DNA of 64,000 nucleotides from Salvator merianae. Taxonomy: Eukaryota > Chordata > Lepidosauria > Squamata > Teiidae. How positions within the stretch are numbered: position 1 is the first letter of the stretch; every line of letters begins with the position of its first letter. The stretch lies in NCBI GenBank assembly GCA_003586115.2, contig QVOM02000029.1:25528016-25592015 (forward strand), read 5' to 3'. The notes beneath the pieces were generated by a model, which was not told where the DNA came from, did no database searches, and saw nothing but the letters and a program-made list of their open reading frames with translations. A program made the translations under genes and the position numbers. Of this stretch, positions 45,175-56,819 are shown piece after piece.

Positions 45175-45871
45175 ACCAAAATGTGCCAGCTCTCTTTATA
45201 TACATGCCTCTCTTAGAAATCACAAGAATATCAGAATCTCAAGTAATTATTGGTTCATCACTCCCATCAGCAAGAGAATGTTGGCCATGCTGAAGCATGC
45301 TTTGAAATTGGATCAGTGGGTCCTGAGTAGCCTGATACACTGATCCAGATTGCGGGGAGGTGTGGGCAGGATCAGTGCCATCTGTACCAATGCTGCTGAT
45401 ATGAATTACCCTATGCCATGGCCACAAAGCTCATGCAAGTTTGCAGCTGTACCCCTATGCCTCTGAAGGAACTTTCATTCCTAACCTCTGGGGGTTATGT
45501 GTGATTTACAGCAGTGTGTTGTGTTGCACTACTAAAAGACATCCCTTGGTAGTTCTGAGCATGACAAGTGTGCTTTCTGAATGCCTCCCATGTTCTGGAT
45601 CAGGACCACTGGTCCCTCTGGAAAACCCAGCTAATTGCATCTACTAAAGATCCAAATTAAAGTCTTCCTTATTCTGGATCTCACTTAGTCCTGTGCAAAC
45701 AGAGCAGAGGAGCAGGGTATGTGGCCTCATAGATTTACACTAATGCCTAGAAGAGAACTACAGAGACCCTTAATATGGATTAAGGGTTCATAAAGAAAGG
45801 GCCTTTGTCAGTAATAGCTGGTGGCCAGGGATATACTGGAAGGACTGAGTGGTGATTTACAGTTCATCTTT
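45175..45871. other. Unannotated DNA
   Basis: No gene or element terminus recognised. Confidence 0.4.
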
Positions 45872-46437
45872 GGGCCTGTTCACACTACAGCGGTAGACCA
45901 TTCTTAGGCGCTCGCTGGAATGGAGGCTTCGCACTGCCACGGGCACGCACCTCACCCGATCCGAACCACATCGTACCCAATTCGTACCTGATCCTGGGTA
46001 AGGCCAGACAAGTAAAAGCTTGTCTTCATTCCAACTTGCGCGGTGGAGTGGAGATCGGGGTAGGTGCTTTCGCACTCCCATCCATGTTTGAAATGGCGGC
46101 GGGGCGGGTCTGGCGCGGCTGCGCATGCGTGGTCCGGAGTTTCATACCCCGGTCCGGAGCTTCGTACCCCGGTCCGGAGCTTCGTGCCCGGGATAGCCCT
46201 TTGGGCATGGCAGTCTAGCTGCCATTACGAAGCTGGCTCCGTAAGGAGCCCTCTGGTTACAAAGTGGAGCTCGATGGTATGGAGTGTGGTACCTAACTAG
46301 CAGATGCCATCCACACTGTTCCCTCTGCTGGTTGGCTCCTCTGGCTGGGAGTGCGAATGGCAGCCACCGTTATCCAACCCCTCCGGTCCGAAGACAACTA
46401 CTGGGAATGAACTATGGAGCTCAGTGCGAACAGGCCC
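45872..46437 (+). mobile_element. CpG-rich GGGCC MITE, family A copy 4
   Basis: 566 bp from GGGCCTGTTCACACTAC to AGTGCGAACAGGCCC, flanked by TTT on both sides (45869-45871 and 46438-46440). Three near-identical CCGG(A)GC/TTCGT(A/G)CCC units at about 46140-46195 echo the GTACGAAG repeats of other copies. The left end matches the right end of the reverse copy at 26354-27038. Non-coding. Confidence 0.85.
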
Positions 46438-46440
46438 TTT

Positions 46441-49199
46441 GTTATCCTTTAAATGCAACAGGGTAGTCTTTGGACAGGAAAGGCTTTATTTCTTGTTCAA
46501 ATCTAAAAGCTATTTGTGTGCATGGCAAGTAACGAAAAAACAAGTCTTTCCAGTGCACCTCTGGCCACTGACTGCAACTGGTTGCTGTCTAACATTTGAT
46601 ATGGGCTAGATTGAAAAGTCTAAGTTTAGATGCACCCAAATATTTTTGATGTTTCAGTTTTCAAGCCAGTAGAAGTTTGTTTGAGCTTCTGCTAGGCTCT
46701 GTCTGGAAGCCTCTATTTGATTTTCCTGAATTCCAGTTTGGTCTAGTTTCTCCTCCTCGATTATCTGAAGGTGTGGATTCAAGGCTAATGCTGTTTTAGA
46801 AGCCCACAAATTCCCACAGATAGCAGGTATAAGGTATGCACAGAAATTTGGGATAGTGGGTAATTGCTGCTATCTGGAATAAATGGGGCTGATGGCAGAT
46901 TTCATTGGGCACAACAAAGGTGCTGAGGAGTACTACTACCTAACTGACCGGTACCCAACACATCACCAAAAAGGGTCCTGCAATGCTGCTTATGCAACTG
47001 TCCAAATATATGTTAATTGTTTGCATTATAGCTTGCTTTGTTTCAGAGGTGTTCATAGTCCTATTTTTTTCCCACAAAAATAAATCATTTCATTATAGCT
47101 CCAAAATAATATGTATTTGTTAATTTCTCAACAGATTTTGGATGGAAGGAAGAAAATTTGTCATAAATTAATACTTTGACCTGTTTACATATCAGGCTCC
47201 TCCCCTCCAATATAGCAAATGAAAAACAAGGTTACAGTGCATTTGATCCTCAGTGCTTAACCTTTAGTCTGTTGGATGACATCTTGTACAATCAAAGCAA
47301 TCTTGGACAAAAAGGAGGATGCTTTCTGATTGCCAAGCATGTTTGTTGTTTTATGTATCCAGAACTGCAAAGCAACATTGAGATAATATTACTTCAAGGC
47401 AGTGGTGAATAGTGATAATTGAAACTGATTAGGTGGTTAGAGGTTTTCATCAGAATCATGACCTTCAAAATGAAAAAAAAAACAGAAAAAAAAAAGAATC
47501 ATGACCAATGATATAATCAGAGGTGGTATAAACTGCTTATCTGATTAATTGTTCCCAAGCTGGCCAAATTCATTCAAAAAATACTTACTAAAGGTAATGA
47601 CACCATCTAGAAAGCTTGACTCCATGCAATATTTTTGGTAACAGTATCTTCCAGACAGTGGTTATATTAATACAGATCATATATTGCAATAGTTTTTTCT
47701 GATTATTTTAAATATTTAAACACAGCTTCCCATTAAAATATAATTTCAAAGCAACTTACAATGCACGGAGAATAAAAACAACTAAAATCATAATCATAGA
47801 AAAAATATGATTAAAATCAACAATGCTACAATAATTAATGGAACTATCATGACACACAGGGTGTGTGTCTACTTATCTAACTGGACTCCTTTCAGAAAGG
47901 GCTAGGGCATCATGGCTCCACTTTCATCAGCATCAAGTGCTCACCAAAAGATGAGACAGTCACCCAAGGAGTGTGATGCTTGAAAGTGATGCCTGGGGTA
48001 AAGGGCACAATATCACACTCTTTTTGGATGAGTGCCTAGTTTACTATGTTGACAGGTGCCTTCAAGCACTAAAAACCAGACATGGAAGTATCTGTTGAAA
48101 TTAAAAATGAGTGCCCTGATATCCTCCTACCCTTACTGTAGAGACAAGGATAATTAGCCCATTCTAAGGCGTTAAGTGGAAAAATACCCTCAGATAGCTC
48201 AGAAAACAGATCTTGCCTTTATGATCTTATTTTTAATTCAATATTAGAATACCTTACTCTTTACTCTGAGGCTATGCAGTGTGTTAATGTAATTTAGACA
48301 GAAGTTATTGTTATATGGAGATGATATCATGTTTTATCAATATGCTGGTATCTTCACCCTTAATCTGAAACTTCTGAAATCTATCTGGTTATTCTTTAGT
48401 GTATTTGATAAGTGTGAGAATGTTAGATTTGATGACATTAGAATTGAATGTTACAGATGAAATCTTTCAAAACATTGATCAAAAAAAAAAGTGATCATCA
48501 GTTTTCTTTCACATCTGAATACAAATTGAAGCATTTAATTGATTATCTTAAATGTGCAAAATAATAAATTGAATGTTTGTAAGTGTTCGGTCATTGAAAT
48601 ATAATTTATTTAGACACTGCAAATGGTTATCTATGATAATATTTGCCTATGATAACCAAATGATACCCAGGACTTTGATGATTGGGAAAGCAGGGATATG
48701 ACAGGTTTGAATCCCTATTGATTGGGTTCAGTATTGAACCAAAGCCTCTCAAACTTGCAAACTTGGGCTTGAACAAGGTTGAATTGGCTTATACATCTCT
48801 ACATTAAGCAGATGCCTTCTAGTTCAGTTGGTTGGTCCTGACTCCCTTCTTTATTATTACTGAGTTTGTCAGACAGTATTAGGGCTGTCAATTCTTTTCC
48901 TGACATCCCCAGCTCTCCTTGGCACCATTACATAAATTATGAGGAGTCCCAGTGGTGCAGGGAAGGTATCTGTTTTAAAAAGCATGACTGCTGCCATTGT
49001 AGCCCCATCTGTGGAAGGAAGTATGCAGCAGGCACATGTGCATGACATCACTGCATATGCAGACATGCATTGAACATGTGTGATAACATTGCACTCATGC
49101 ACATGACACATGACTACCTTCAGGTTGAAGAGGCAGGCATGATTCCTGTAAAGGTCATTTGCAGAGAGTCAAGAGCAGGTGAAGATCTTGCCTTTGTCT
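46441..49199. other. Unannotated DNA with two weak repeat fragments
   Basis: A weak LINE-tail-like patch is at about 47715-47815 (TTTCAAAGCAACTTACAATGC). A right-half family E-like fragment at 48690-48806 ends GGCTTATACATCTCTA and contains GGTTCAGTATTGAACC. The remainder is AT-rich and unrecognised. Confidence 0.35.
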
Positions 49200-49348
49200 T
49201 TTGCTTGAGAATGCCCAGAAGCAATTGGTGGGCCACTGTGTGAAACAGGATTCTGGACTAGAACATAAGAGGGGTCCTGCCAGATTGGGCCATGACCCAT
49301 CTAGAAGGGCTGTGTTCCAATCCAGCAGGGATCCTCTTATGTTCTTAT
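49200..49348. repeat. Sauropsid-type interspersed repeat fragment
   Basis: GGGCCACTGTGTGAAACAGG, TGGACTAGAACATAAGAGG, then CCTCTTATGTTCTTATG reproduce, on both strands, a GAACATAAG ... GGGCCATGACCCATCTAG pattern familiar from reptile and turtle genomic repeats. The AACATAAGAGG/CCTCTTATGTT pair is inverted, as if two half-copies met. A related plus-strand fragment is at 51690-51800. Confidence 0.5.
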
Positions 49349-50209
49349 GATGCAGCCCCATCCATGGATGGGCTTATACTGGCAGTGGAGAAGCTTTTGG
49401 AAACGAGTACTCCATACTGCTGAGACTCTTCAGGAGTCATGTAAAGCTGCCAAGGAGAGTTGGGACTGTCAACTAAAGCACCTGACAGTCCCAGGCTTCT
49501 AACTGCAATTTGTGCTTCAATGAACTACAGTTTGGTACGTCCCTAGATGATACCATCTTCTTACTTTATAATTAAGTGACAGCACTTATATGTAAAAATG
49601 CTGTCATGTTTAAGAATAACAGAAAAAGTAGTTGGAACAATCTCTTTGGACATCATCAGTTTTGCCTCGTCTGTTTAGATGAAATTGATTTTTTAAAAAT
49701 GCATTTTTCACCGGTATCTAACATCTCAGAGAATGGTTTGAAATAGTGGATTGCAGATAATAAATGTGACAGGCATGTGTTTTGTTTCAGTTAATTCCCC
49801 AAGCAACCATATACGATGAGCTTGAGAGCTCAGGGAAAGAAGGCTTGACACAATCTACTTTTGTCTTCCCAACTCAATAGTTTGACCAGTTGAGTTATCC
49901 AAACCATATCCAATTAGGTCATGTTTGAACTAAGTTGGTGTTGTTTGGATAGCTGGTGAACTGGCACAATTTCTGAGCTATGGAGATGGTGGTTATGGAG
50001 ACCAAGACTTCCCTTCCTTCTCATCACAGAACTCCCCTGGAAAGCAGAGTAATGAGGTTGTTCAGAGAATCATAAGATAGGTAAAAATATGGATACCTGT
50101 TGAGAAAAAGTATATGAACCAATCATGACTGTATAAATAAATAAAAAAACTTATTTGAGCAATCCTCAGCATTTAGGCAGCTTCCAGCTGGCAGAGGAAA
50201 AATGCAGGA

Positions 50210-50612
50210 TCTTGTTTAGATCCCCCAATTGTCTCTTGCCATCCCTGCCAAATGGCAGGGAAGCATCATGGGGCAAGCACAGACAGCTGCCAGGGTGCTT
50301 GCTCCATGATGGTACAGTGAATACTTCTCAGTATTTTGATGGTACAAAATACTCAGAAGTGCACAATTACTGACCCCAACGCATGCACAGTGGCCACTGT
50401 CAGGCTGGTTTTAGCCCCACACTTGCATGGTGGCCATTTTCTAAGAAGAATCCCAGGAGCAAGCATCCAGTCAGGTAAACCAATATCCCTATTCTGGGAA
50501 AACCCAGGATTATCTCAGAATAGTGATAACACGGCATTTCACAGATACATGCGACAATCCCAACATAGCCTTGGGATAATTCCACATTTTAGGCACTGTG
50601 TGGATGCAGCCT
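50210..50612 (+). repeat. Interspersed repeat R2, copy 2
   Basis: Opposite orientation to 3560-4005, with the same ordered blocks (CTTGCCATCCCTGCCAAATGGC, GTGCTTGCTCC, ACAAAATACTCAGAAGTGCAC, TCCCAGGAGCAAGCATCCAG). A GGGAAAACCCAGGATTATCTC stretch near 50494 adds sequence poorly preserved in copy 1. Class unknown. Confidence 0.6.
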
Positions 50613-50967
50613 TAGCTCATGCATTGAAAAATAAGCAGTGATAGAGATTTTCCAAAATACTCTTAATATTAAAAGAGGGTAAAAATATGAAAAAAAAAAA
50701 AAAAATAGAGGCTAATGGATTTTAATTATATTAAATTATTGGATATGGTGTTCCAATAATTAGGCAAAAGCCTTATTCTGATGTTAATTGCTCTCAGTTT
50801 CCTTTTTCTAAAATACAGCCAGGGTGTTTAAGGAAGAAGTATGTGGCAAAATATGCTCTAGCACTCTGTACATGCCCAGAAACATAGGTTCTTTTTGCAT
50901 TGGCCTTTGCACGTCCTGAAAGCTTTACCAGACAATACACCAAATAGAATATAATGATGAATTTTAT

Positions 50968-51235
50968 TAGCTCAAATAGCATACAAATTGAAGAAGGATA
51001 CTTATTTTAAAGTTTACCTTCTCAGAAAGTTTAGTGACACAGAAAGCTTGGTGCTTTTTTTAAAGCAGGGAATCAGAAAAAAGAACATTGTGATGTTGCA
51101 CTCTACACATTCACACAATCATAGGAAAGTAACAGGGGTGGGATGTTGGATTTGCAGATCACCCTAGGAAATGAAGAAGCAAGTTGTCAAGCAGCTCTGT
51201 TTCTGTGTGTACATGAATGTAGGCCTGTGTGTAAA
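50968..51235. repeat. Interspersed repeat R1, copy 2
   Basis: Shares AAATAGCATACAAATTGAAG, GCAGGGAATCAGAA, GTGATGTTGCAC and a TAGGAAAGTAACAGGGGTG(G)GATG block with 2485-2790. Ends abut repeat R3 copy 2, which may be inserted in it. Confidence 0.5.
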
Positions 51236-51440
51236 CAGGGTTTTTTTCATACTTACCTTACTGGCCCAGACTAGCAGGACCAGGCCAGGCTGGAGTGATT
51301 CCAGAAGCTGGACTGTTCCTACTGTTCTGGAACAAGCCGTCTGCATTGGGGCAACTGTTTTGGGACAGGCATCACGCTGGCTCTGAAGATCACACAATCC
51401 AACCCAATGTTCATTCCAGTCTTCTGAAGTTGCCAGCTGG
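51236..51440 (+). repeat. Interspersed repeat R3, copy 2
   Basis: CTTACCTTACTGGCCCAGAC, GGAACAAGCCGTCTGCA and CTGGCTCTGAAGAT parallel 34150-34475. Further related GGCTGG/CCAGTCCAC words continue to about 51600. Confidence 0.5.
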
Positions 51441-51689
51441 GGCTGTTTTTATGTGCCCAGAAATGACATGAACTTCATATACTGGCTGGACTTGTCCAGA
51501 CACCCACATAGTCGATGGCTGGTCCAGTCCACTACTGGGAATGCTAAACTGGTCTCCCTTGGAGAGATCTCCAATGCAAATTTCACACTACATGTCATTG
51601 CAACACAGCCCCATATGAAAAGGCTGTTCCCTGGGATAGCACAACCTCATGGAGGACCAGTCTGCCACACAGCCATGGAGTATTTCACG

Positions 51690-51800
51690 GGCTGCTACCA
51701 CAGACCACCAGCCCAGTGTGGAAGGTGTCTGTGAGAATAGGCTGCTGGACTAGATGGACCATTGGACTGATCCAGTGAGGCACTTCTTATGTTCTTGTAT
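51690..51800. repeat. Second sauropsid-type repeat fragment
   Basis: GCTGCTGGACTAGATGGACC, ATTGG, CTGATCCAGTGAGG and CTTCTTATGTTCTTG match the pattern of the 49200-49348 repeat. Confidence 0.5.
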
Positions 51801-54052
51801 TCCTAATAGGTTATTCTTATCTTCACATAAAAAGCTCTGCTCACTTTTATAAACAGAAAATGAGCAGAGTTTTGTTAGAACATTCAGTGGTCCCTCTCAT
51901 GTTGATGAATACTTTACCTATGAGTTTTCTTATTTGTGAAAGAACACTTGTGATACTTCCTTGTTATTCTTGAGAAAGAGCAGCAAGGATGAAATAATAA
52001 AATAACAAAAGGAAGGAAGGAACACCTTGTGTATTCATGAATTGGGATCCAGGAGTGTCCTTTTGTTATTTTCTGTGTTTCATTTTAGGTAAGCAAGGGG
52101 TTGAGTGTCTTGTTATTTACAAGCTTTCCTATTAGCGGATTTTTGTTTTTGTTTTGTTTTATGAATAACATGAGCAACTCCTGCATCAACATTTCAGCAT
52201 ATAACACTACACAATCATCTCTCTGTGGAAAGTCCATCATTTCTTGAAATGGCTGGAGTCTTCTGAAGAATACTGCTGAAATAGTTGATTTTCGTGAATT
52301 CTGAAAAAAAAAAAACCTGTCCAGAAATATATGGCCTCACTTAGTATTTATGAGGCCTTTTTGTTAAATAAGATTCTTTGGAATTCAAATAATAAACTGT
52401 ATGATTAATTTATTATCTTGCTCTCTGAAAACAAGACGTGGATCTATCAATCGGATGGAAAAGCAACAGCTGTGGTTAGGCCATGTTTCTGATTAAAAAA
52501 CAAGGATAGGGAAGAAACTGACAGAAACAGAAAAGACTTTGATTGTTTGAGTGCTTACCACTAGCACAGTCCAGGAAGATATTTAAGGGGCCTGGCTTCC
52601 ACATGTTAACATGTGGATCCAGAAGGACCCACTCCTTCTGGATCACTGCATGGGTTCGAGTATCATGTTGGGTAGGGCATCAACAATGGCCTCCTATCTG
52701 GCTTTACTAATAGAGTTTGACATCAAGGTCTACTGCAGTACTACCTACCTGTCCCAGAAAAGCAGGACACGTATGGAAGGGCCATGGTCCCTTCTTCCAG
52801 GATATGGGGGGCTCATTTTGGTGATTCATCAGAATGTGCCACCAAAGCACATTTATCCCAGAGACTCTGAAGACCAGAAAATAAACTTTGCTCCTGTTGG
52901 CAAGTATCATTAAGTATCATCAAGGGCTGACACACACATTCATGTAGTGACCTTGGCCCATATAGATGTGATCTCTTCTTCAGGAAATATGCTCGTGATT
53001 GAAAACAATAGTAGAGAACATAGTTCTATAATAAAGAATATAAATATATAAATATAACATGGAAGATGTCTAGATTTATTGACAAATGGATTGTGAAACA
53101 TTATATAACTCACCTAGTATGTACAACACAGATATTTTATGGAAACTATTATGAATATCTATTATACAACCTATGGCAAGAATTAAGCATCATCTCAGAG
53201 TTTTTTTGATTTTTTTTAATGTTTTGGCACTCTGTTTCCTAATGTAAATAGATGAGTTTGTCTATGTGTATTTATAGTCACACGGATTAAAGATCTATTT
53301 TTTTATCTCTTGCCCAGTGAAACTACTTCCTAATTGTGTTTGATTTGAGCCTCACCTTCTGTCACAATCTTACACTTTAGGAACAGTCTTGGGATGTCTT
53401 ACTTTTGTGCTTACTGAGGAAAACAATTAACTTTACAGGCACAAGGAAGACAATGGGGCAGAATTTCCCCGGTTTAATCTGGTGTCTGCTGGGAAAGACT
53501 GCACCCTAAAACTCTGTTTAGCCCAGAGAATGACTGCAGCTGCAAATAGTGTATAAAAATATGGCTCAAAAGACACTCAAAAGCAGCTTAGAGGTGGTAA
53601 GATACATATGCTAATACTTTCATCCACGTTAAATACCAGAAAATGCATTTCAAAAATGCATTCTCTGACCTTTAATTTGGATTACAGGTGAGGTGGGAAC
53701 ATTAGTGTTCACTTGCTACCACCTCTAAGCTGTTTTGAGCTGCTTTATTTAATAAGTACATATGCAGTCAATATGAATCATGTGGATCAGGGTTCTAATT
53801 TAGCATTCATTCATATATTATCACTAAAGTTGAATCTTGACAAGAGAGAGACATTAATGAGTGGGTGGTTCTCATATTTGGGTACTTGGGCATTTCCCTG
53901 TTTTAGATGGTGTTATCCTTTCATAGTTTGGAGGTGCTCCTAGGGTCATTGTTGTCACTGGAGTCCCAAGCAACCTTGGTGGCTAGGAGCCTATTACCAG
54001 CTTTGACTGATATACCAACTACAACATACCTGAACAGAGATAACCTAGTGAC
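51801..54052. other. Unannotated, mostly low-copy DNA
   Basis: AT-rich complex sequence without recognised exons. Sequence around 52385-52480 (ACAAGACGTGGATC, ATCAATCGGATGG) is non-repetitive here. Paired palindromes at 52599-52643 are listed separately. Confidence 0.35.
52599..52643. repeat. Two adjacent perfect palindromes
   Basis: CCACATGTTAACATGTGG is an 18-bp perfect palindrome without spacer (52599-52616). It is followed directly by an 11-bp-arm hairpin, ATCCAGAAGGA ... TCCTTCTGGAT (52617-52643). They may be part of an unrecognised foldback MITE spanning roughly 52560-52930. Confidence 0.8.
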
Positions 54053-54371
54053 TAGGAATGCGAACATACTAACATTTAGTGGTTTGGTTTGAATCAAACC
54101 ATCTATCCTTGGTGTGGGTTTCGTTCAAGCCATTTTTTTTTTTTTTTTTTCAAACAACAGGGTGGTTCAGTTCACATGCAAACCACAAAAAACATAATGA
54201 ATCACCTTTGGTTTGCTATGGTTCACTTGATTTATTACAACATCCCTTGGTTTGGGTTCAATCAAATCAGGTTTTTCACACAGTAGGTTGGTGTGGTTCA
54301 CATATGAACTATGCAAACACCCCAGTTCGCTGAAAATCACAAACTGACTAAACCAGTTCAGCACATCTCTA
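54053..54371. mobile_element. Family E palindromic element, copy 4
   Basis: Begins TAGGAATGCGAACATAC and ends GTTCAGCACATCTCTA, imperfect inverse complements. The interior has a 21-T tract (near 54131), GGTGTGGGTTTCGTTC, and paired GGTTCAGTTCACATGCAAACC / GGTTCACATATGAACTATGC words. Flanking octamers do not match. Non-coding. Confidence 0.55.
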
Positions 54372-54404
54372 TCAGCTATGTACTGTAAGTTCATGTTTTG
54401 GTTA

Positions 54405-54960
54405 TTGTAATGCACTGTATGTGGGGCTGCCTTGTACCTGCTCCAGAAGCTGCAACTAGTGCAAAGTGTGGTAGCTAGGTGGCAGAGTGGAGCACCCCAC
54501 TGTACTTATATCATTTCTATACTTAAGCACTTGCACTGATTTCCAATAAACTATTGGGCCAGATTCAAGATTTGATCTTTAACATACAAGGCCTTCAACA
54601 ACTTTGGATCAGCTTACTTAGGAGATCACCACTCTCAGTATAAACCTGTGAGATCATAAGAATGTCAAGAAAAGTCCTGCTGCAGGTACCCTGGATTACT
54701 GAATGCCTTCTTGTGAATGCCTACCCGGGCATTTTATGTGGTGATACTGTCCCTCTGGAGCAGTCTCCTGTTTTTCATACATGGGGAGCCAACTAAAGAT
54801 CTATCTTTTTACCCATACCTCTCTAGAGTGAATGTTTCCCTCCCCTGATTTTAATAACTTTTTAAAAATTTAACTGAGTGTTTCATTCTCAATGTTTTAT
54901 AAACCACTTGTACATTATATAAAATATTATTACTGTTATTATTGTTATTATTATAATTAC
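54405..54960 (+). pseudogene. CR1/L2-clade LINE 3' fragment
   Basis: One frame reads CNALYVGLP-like (ACNALYVGLPCTC-like with one shift), then VVARWQSGAPHC, then HLH, a stop, FPINYWARFKI, SLTYKAFNNFGSAYL and later KDLSF. This is the C-terminal landmark series (L-x-W-x-P-I-x-x-R-x-x-F-K ... T-Y-K-A-L/F) downstream of the reverse transcriptase domain in CR1/L2-type LINEs. Stops and frameshifts interrupt it. It ends in a TTATTATTG repeat tract (about 54925-54960), as expected of a 3' tail. 5'-truncated and dead. Confidence 0.75.
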
Positions 54961-56815
54961 TGCTTCTTACGTGAAAAAAAAATACTGGAGAGATTTGAAT
55001 ACACATCTAGAAAAAGAATACTAAAAGCCATATATAAGCATTAAGATGAGCTGGAGACATCTTCAGAAGCAGAGGCAGAGTGCAGACAGACCTGTCTGAT
55101 GAGCATCTGGGAGCTCATTGGAAGGTAAGGGCGGGTAAAGAAAAACAAAGGACTGCAGTACTGTAACTCCTAAAATATGTATCATTAAAATAGTACCAAT
55201 ATCCTTATTTTATCACTTCTTTCCTCTTCTGGAAAAGACAGCATATCTGAAACATTGTGTGAATCCTTGTGGCTATCCAGAAGTATTAAAAATACAAAAA
55301 AACTAAAAATAAGACAAGCAAAGAAATGTCAGAGAAATCAAGGGACAGATTTCACACATCTTAAGTATAAACAATGCAAACATCCATAAGTAGAGTCTAT
55401 CTGCAGATTATATAATGCTAGATCTGGTGTTTGAATGAAGAGTAAATTTGATGTCATTAGCAGATATTCTAATCTACCAATCTAAGCTCCTTTTCTTCAC
55501 ATATAAACTCACATTACAAATGAATAATGAAATGGATTTCTCAGAATGATGATGTTCACCAAAATCACACGTGAAGGGGTTCCCTTGCCCTGTTTCTTCT
55601 ACTGATGCAGAGGTGGTGGGGGGATAAGGAGATAGAAAAGAACAGATGGGCAAAGAAATAGTGTATTCAAACCTCTAGCACACTAGTAAATGAATAATGC
55701 AATGTTTTACTTCACCTTTAAAGTCATAGAAAAACTTGTATAGATTATAGAAAGCTTGTTTAATGGAGGATTTAATGTTTTCACATCCACCACCTTGATT
55801 TTCAATGTGGGGAATATGATATTGAATATTTTCCAAGATATCCAGTGCAATATTAATTTATAATTACTAGAATAAGCAATTAGTGTCAGCCTTTTTACAA
55901 TTTCCCTTTGTGTTTGAAAGATTCAATAAATTAGAAATAATAAGGGAATGTTTGTGTATATTCATGTGTTTGTGTACATATATGCTTATGCGTGCTTTAT
56001 AATATATATTCTGCCAAATGAAAATTTGTTGTTGAGTACTACTGAGTCAAACCTTTGTTTCCCAAATCCATCCCAGCTGAATAAATGTTTCACTATTTAC
56101 ATAAAGCATACATGTTTTATAAGAATGAATACTTTTATAAAGAATTTTGAAATAGAAATAACACATTCCAATATTTAATATTTTAAAACAATTAATTTCT
56201 ATTGTCCATCAAAAACCTACTTTATTAACTTAGGAATCCCATATACTGTATATAGCAAAGTTAATCCAGGAATCCCTGTATATATGAAAGCTGTTTTGTC
56301 ATTGGCATTTAGTAGAAAAGGGAGAATATTTGTTTCTTCCCCATGGAAGCCAGGTAGTGTCCAGTTTTAGAATAAATGTATCCATTTATAGTGATCGTAC
56401 TTCAGAGACTGCATGAGAACAAACTTTACAGCTTCAAGGAAAATGTCTATTCACTGCAATTACAAAACTATCTATTGAAATTTTACATCAGTTCATGAGA
56501 TCTCCATCTGCCTATGATGAATTATCAGTTAAATTGAAAGAGCTTCAACTCCTTGCAGTGAATAAGATTGTCAAAATACATTACTATTCAAGACAAAGAC
56601 TTTATTGTTATGGTAACAAACAATCTAAACTATAAGCTTCTAGATTAAAGAGCAAAAGGCTAAGCAATCACATCTTTTCACCACATACCTCTAAAGATTA
56701 ATGTGTTACAGACAAGTCTGCTTTAAAGAAGGTAGTCCATTCTTTTTATTCTAACTTGTTTGCTTCTCAGCTACCAGGGCCCAGAAACATGTATTCCATA
56801 CCTGTAGGAGTTGGA
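54961..56815. other. Unannotated AT-rich low-copy DNA
   Basis: No gene or transposon recognised. The segment 56520-56640 (GAGCTTCAACTCCTTGCAGTG; GTTATGGTAACAAAC) is complex and non-repetitive and could be a conserved non-coding element; untested. Confidence 0.35.
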
Positions 56816-56819
56816 ACTT

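Noticed and set aside
48820..48870. tRNA-like SINE box (TTCAGTTGGTTGGTC)
   Set aside because: No B box at the right distance and no cloverleaf; likely chance.
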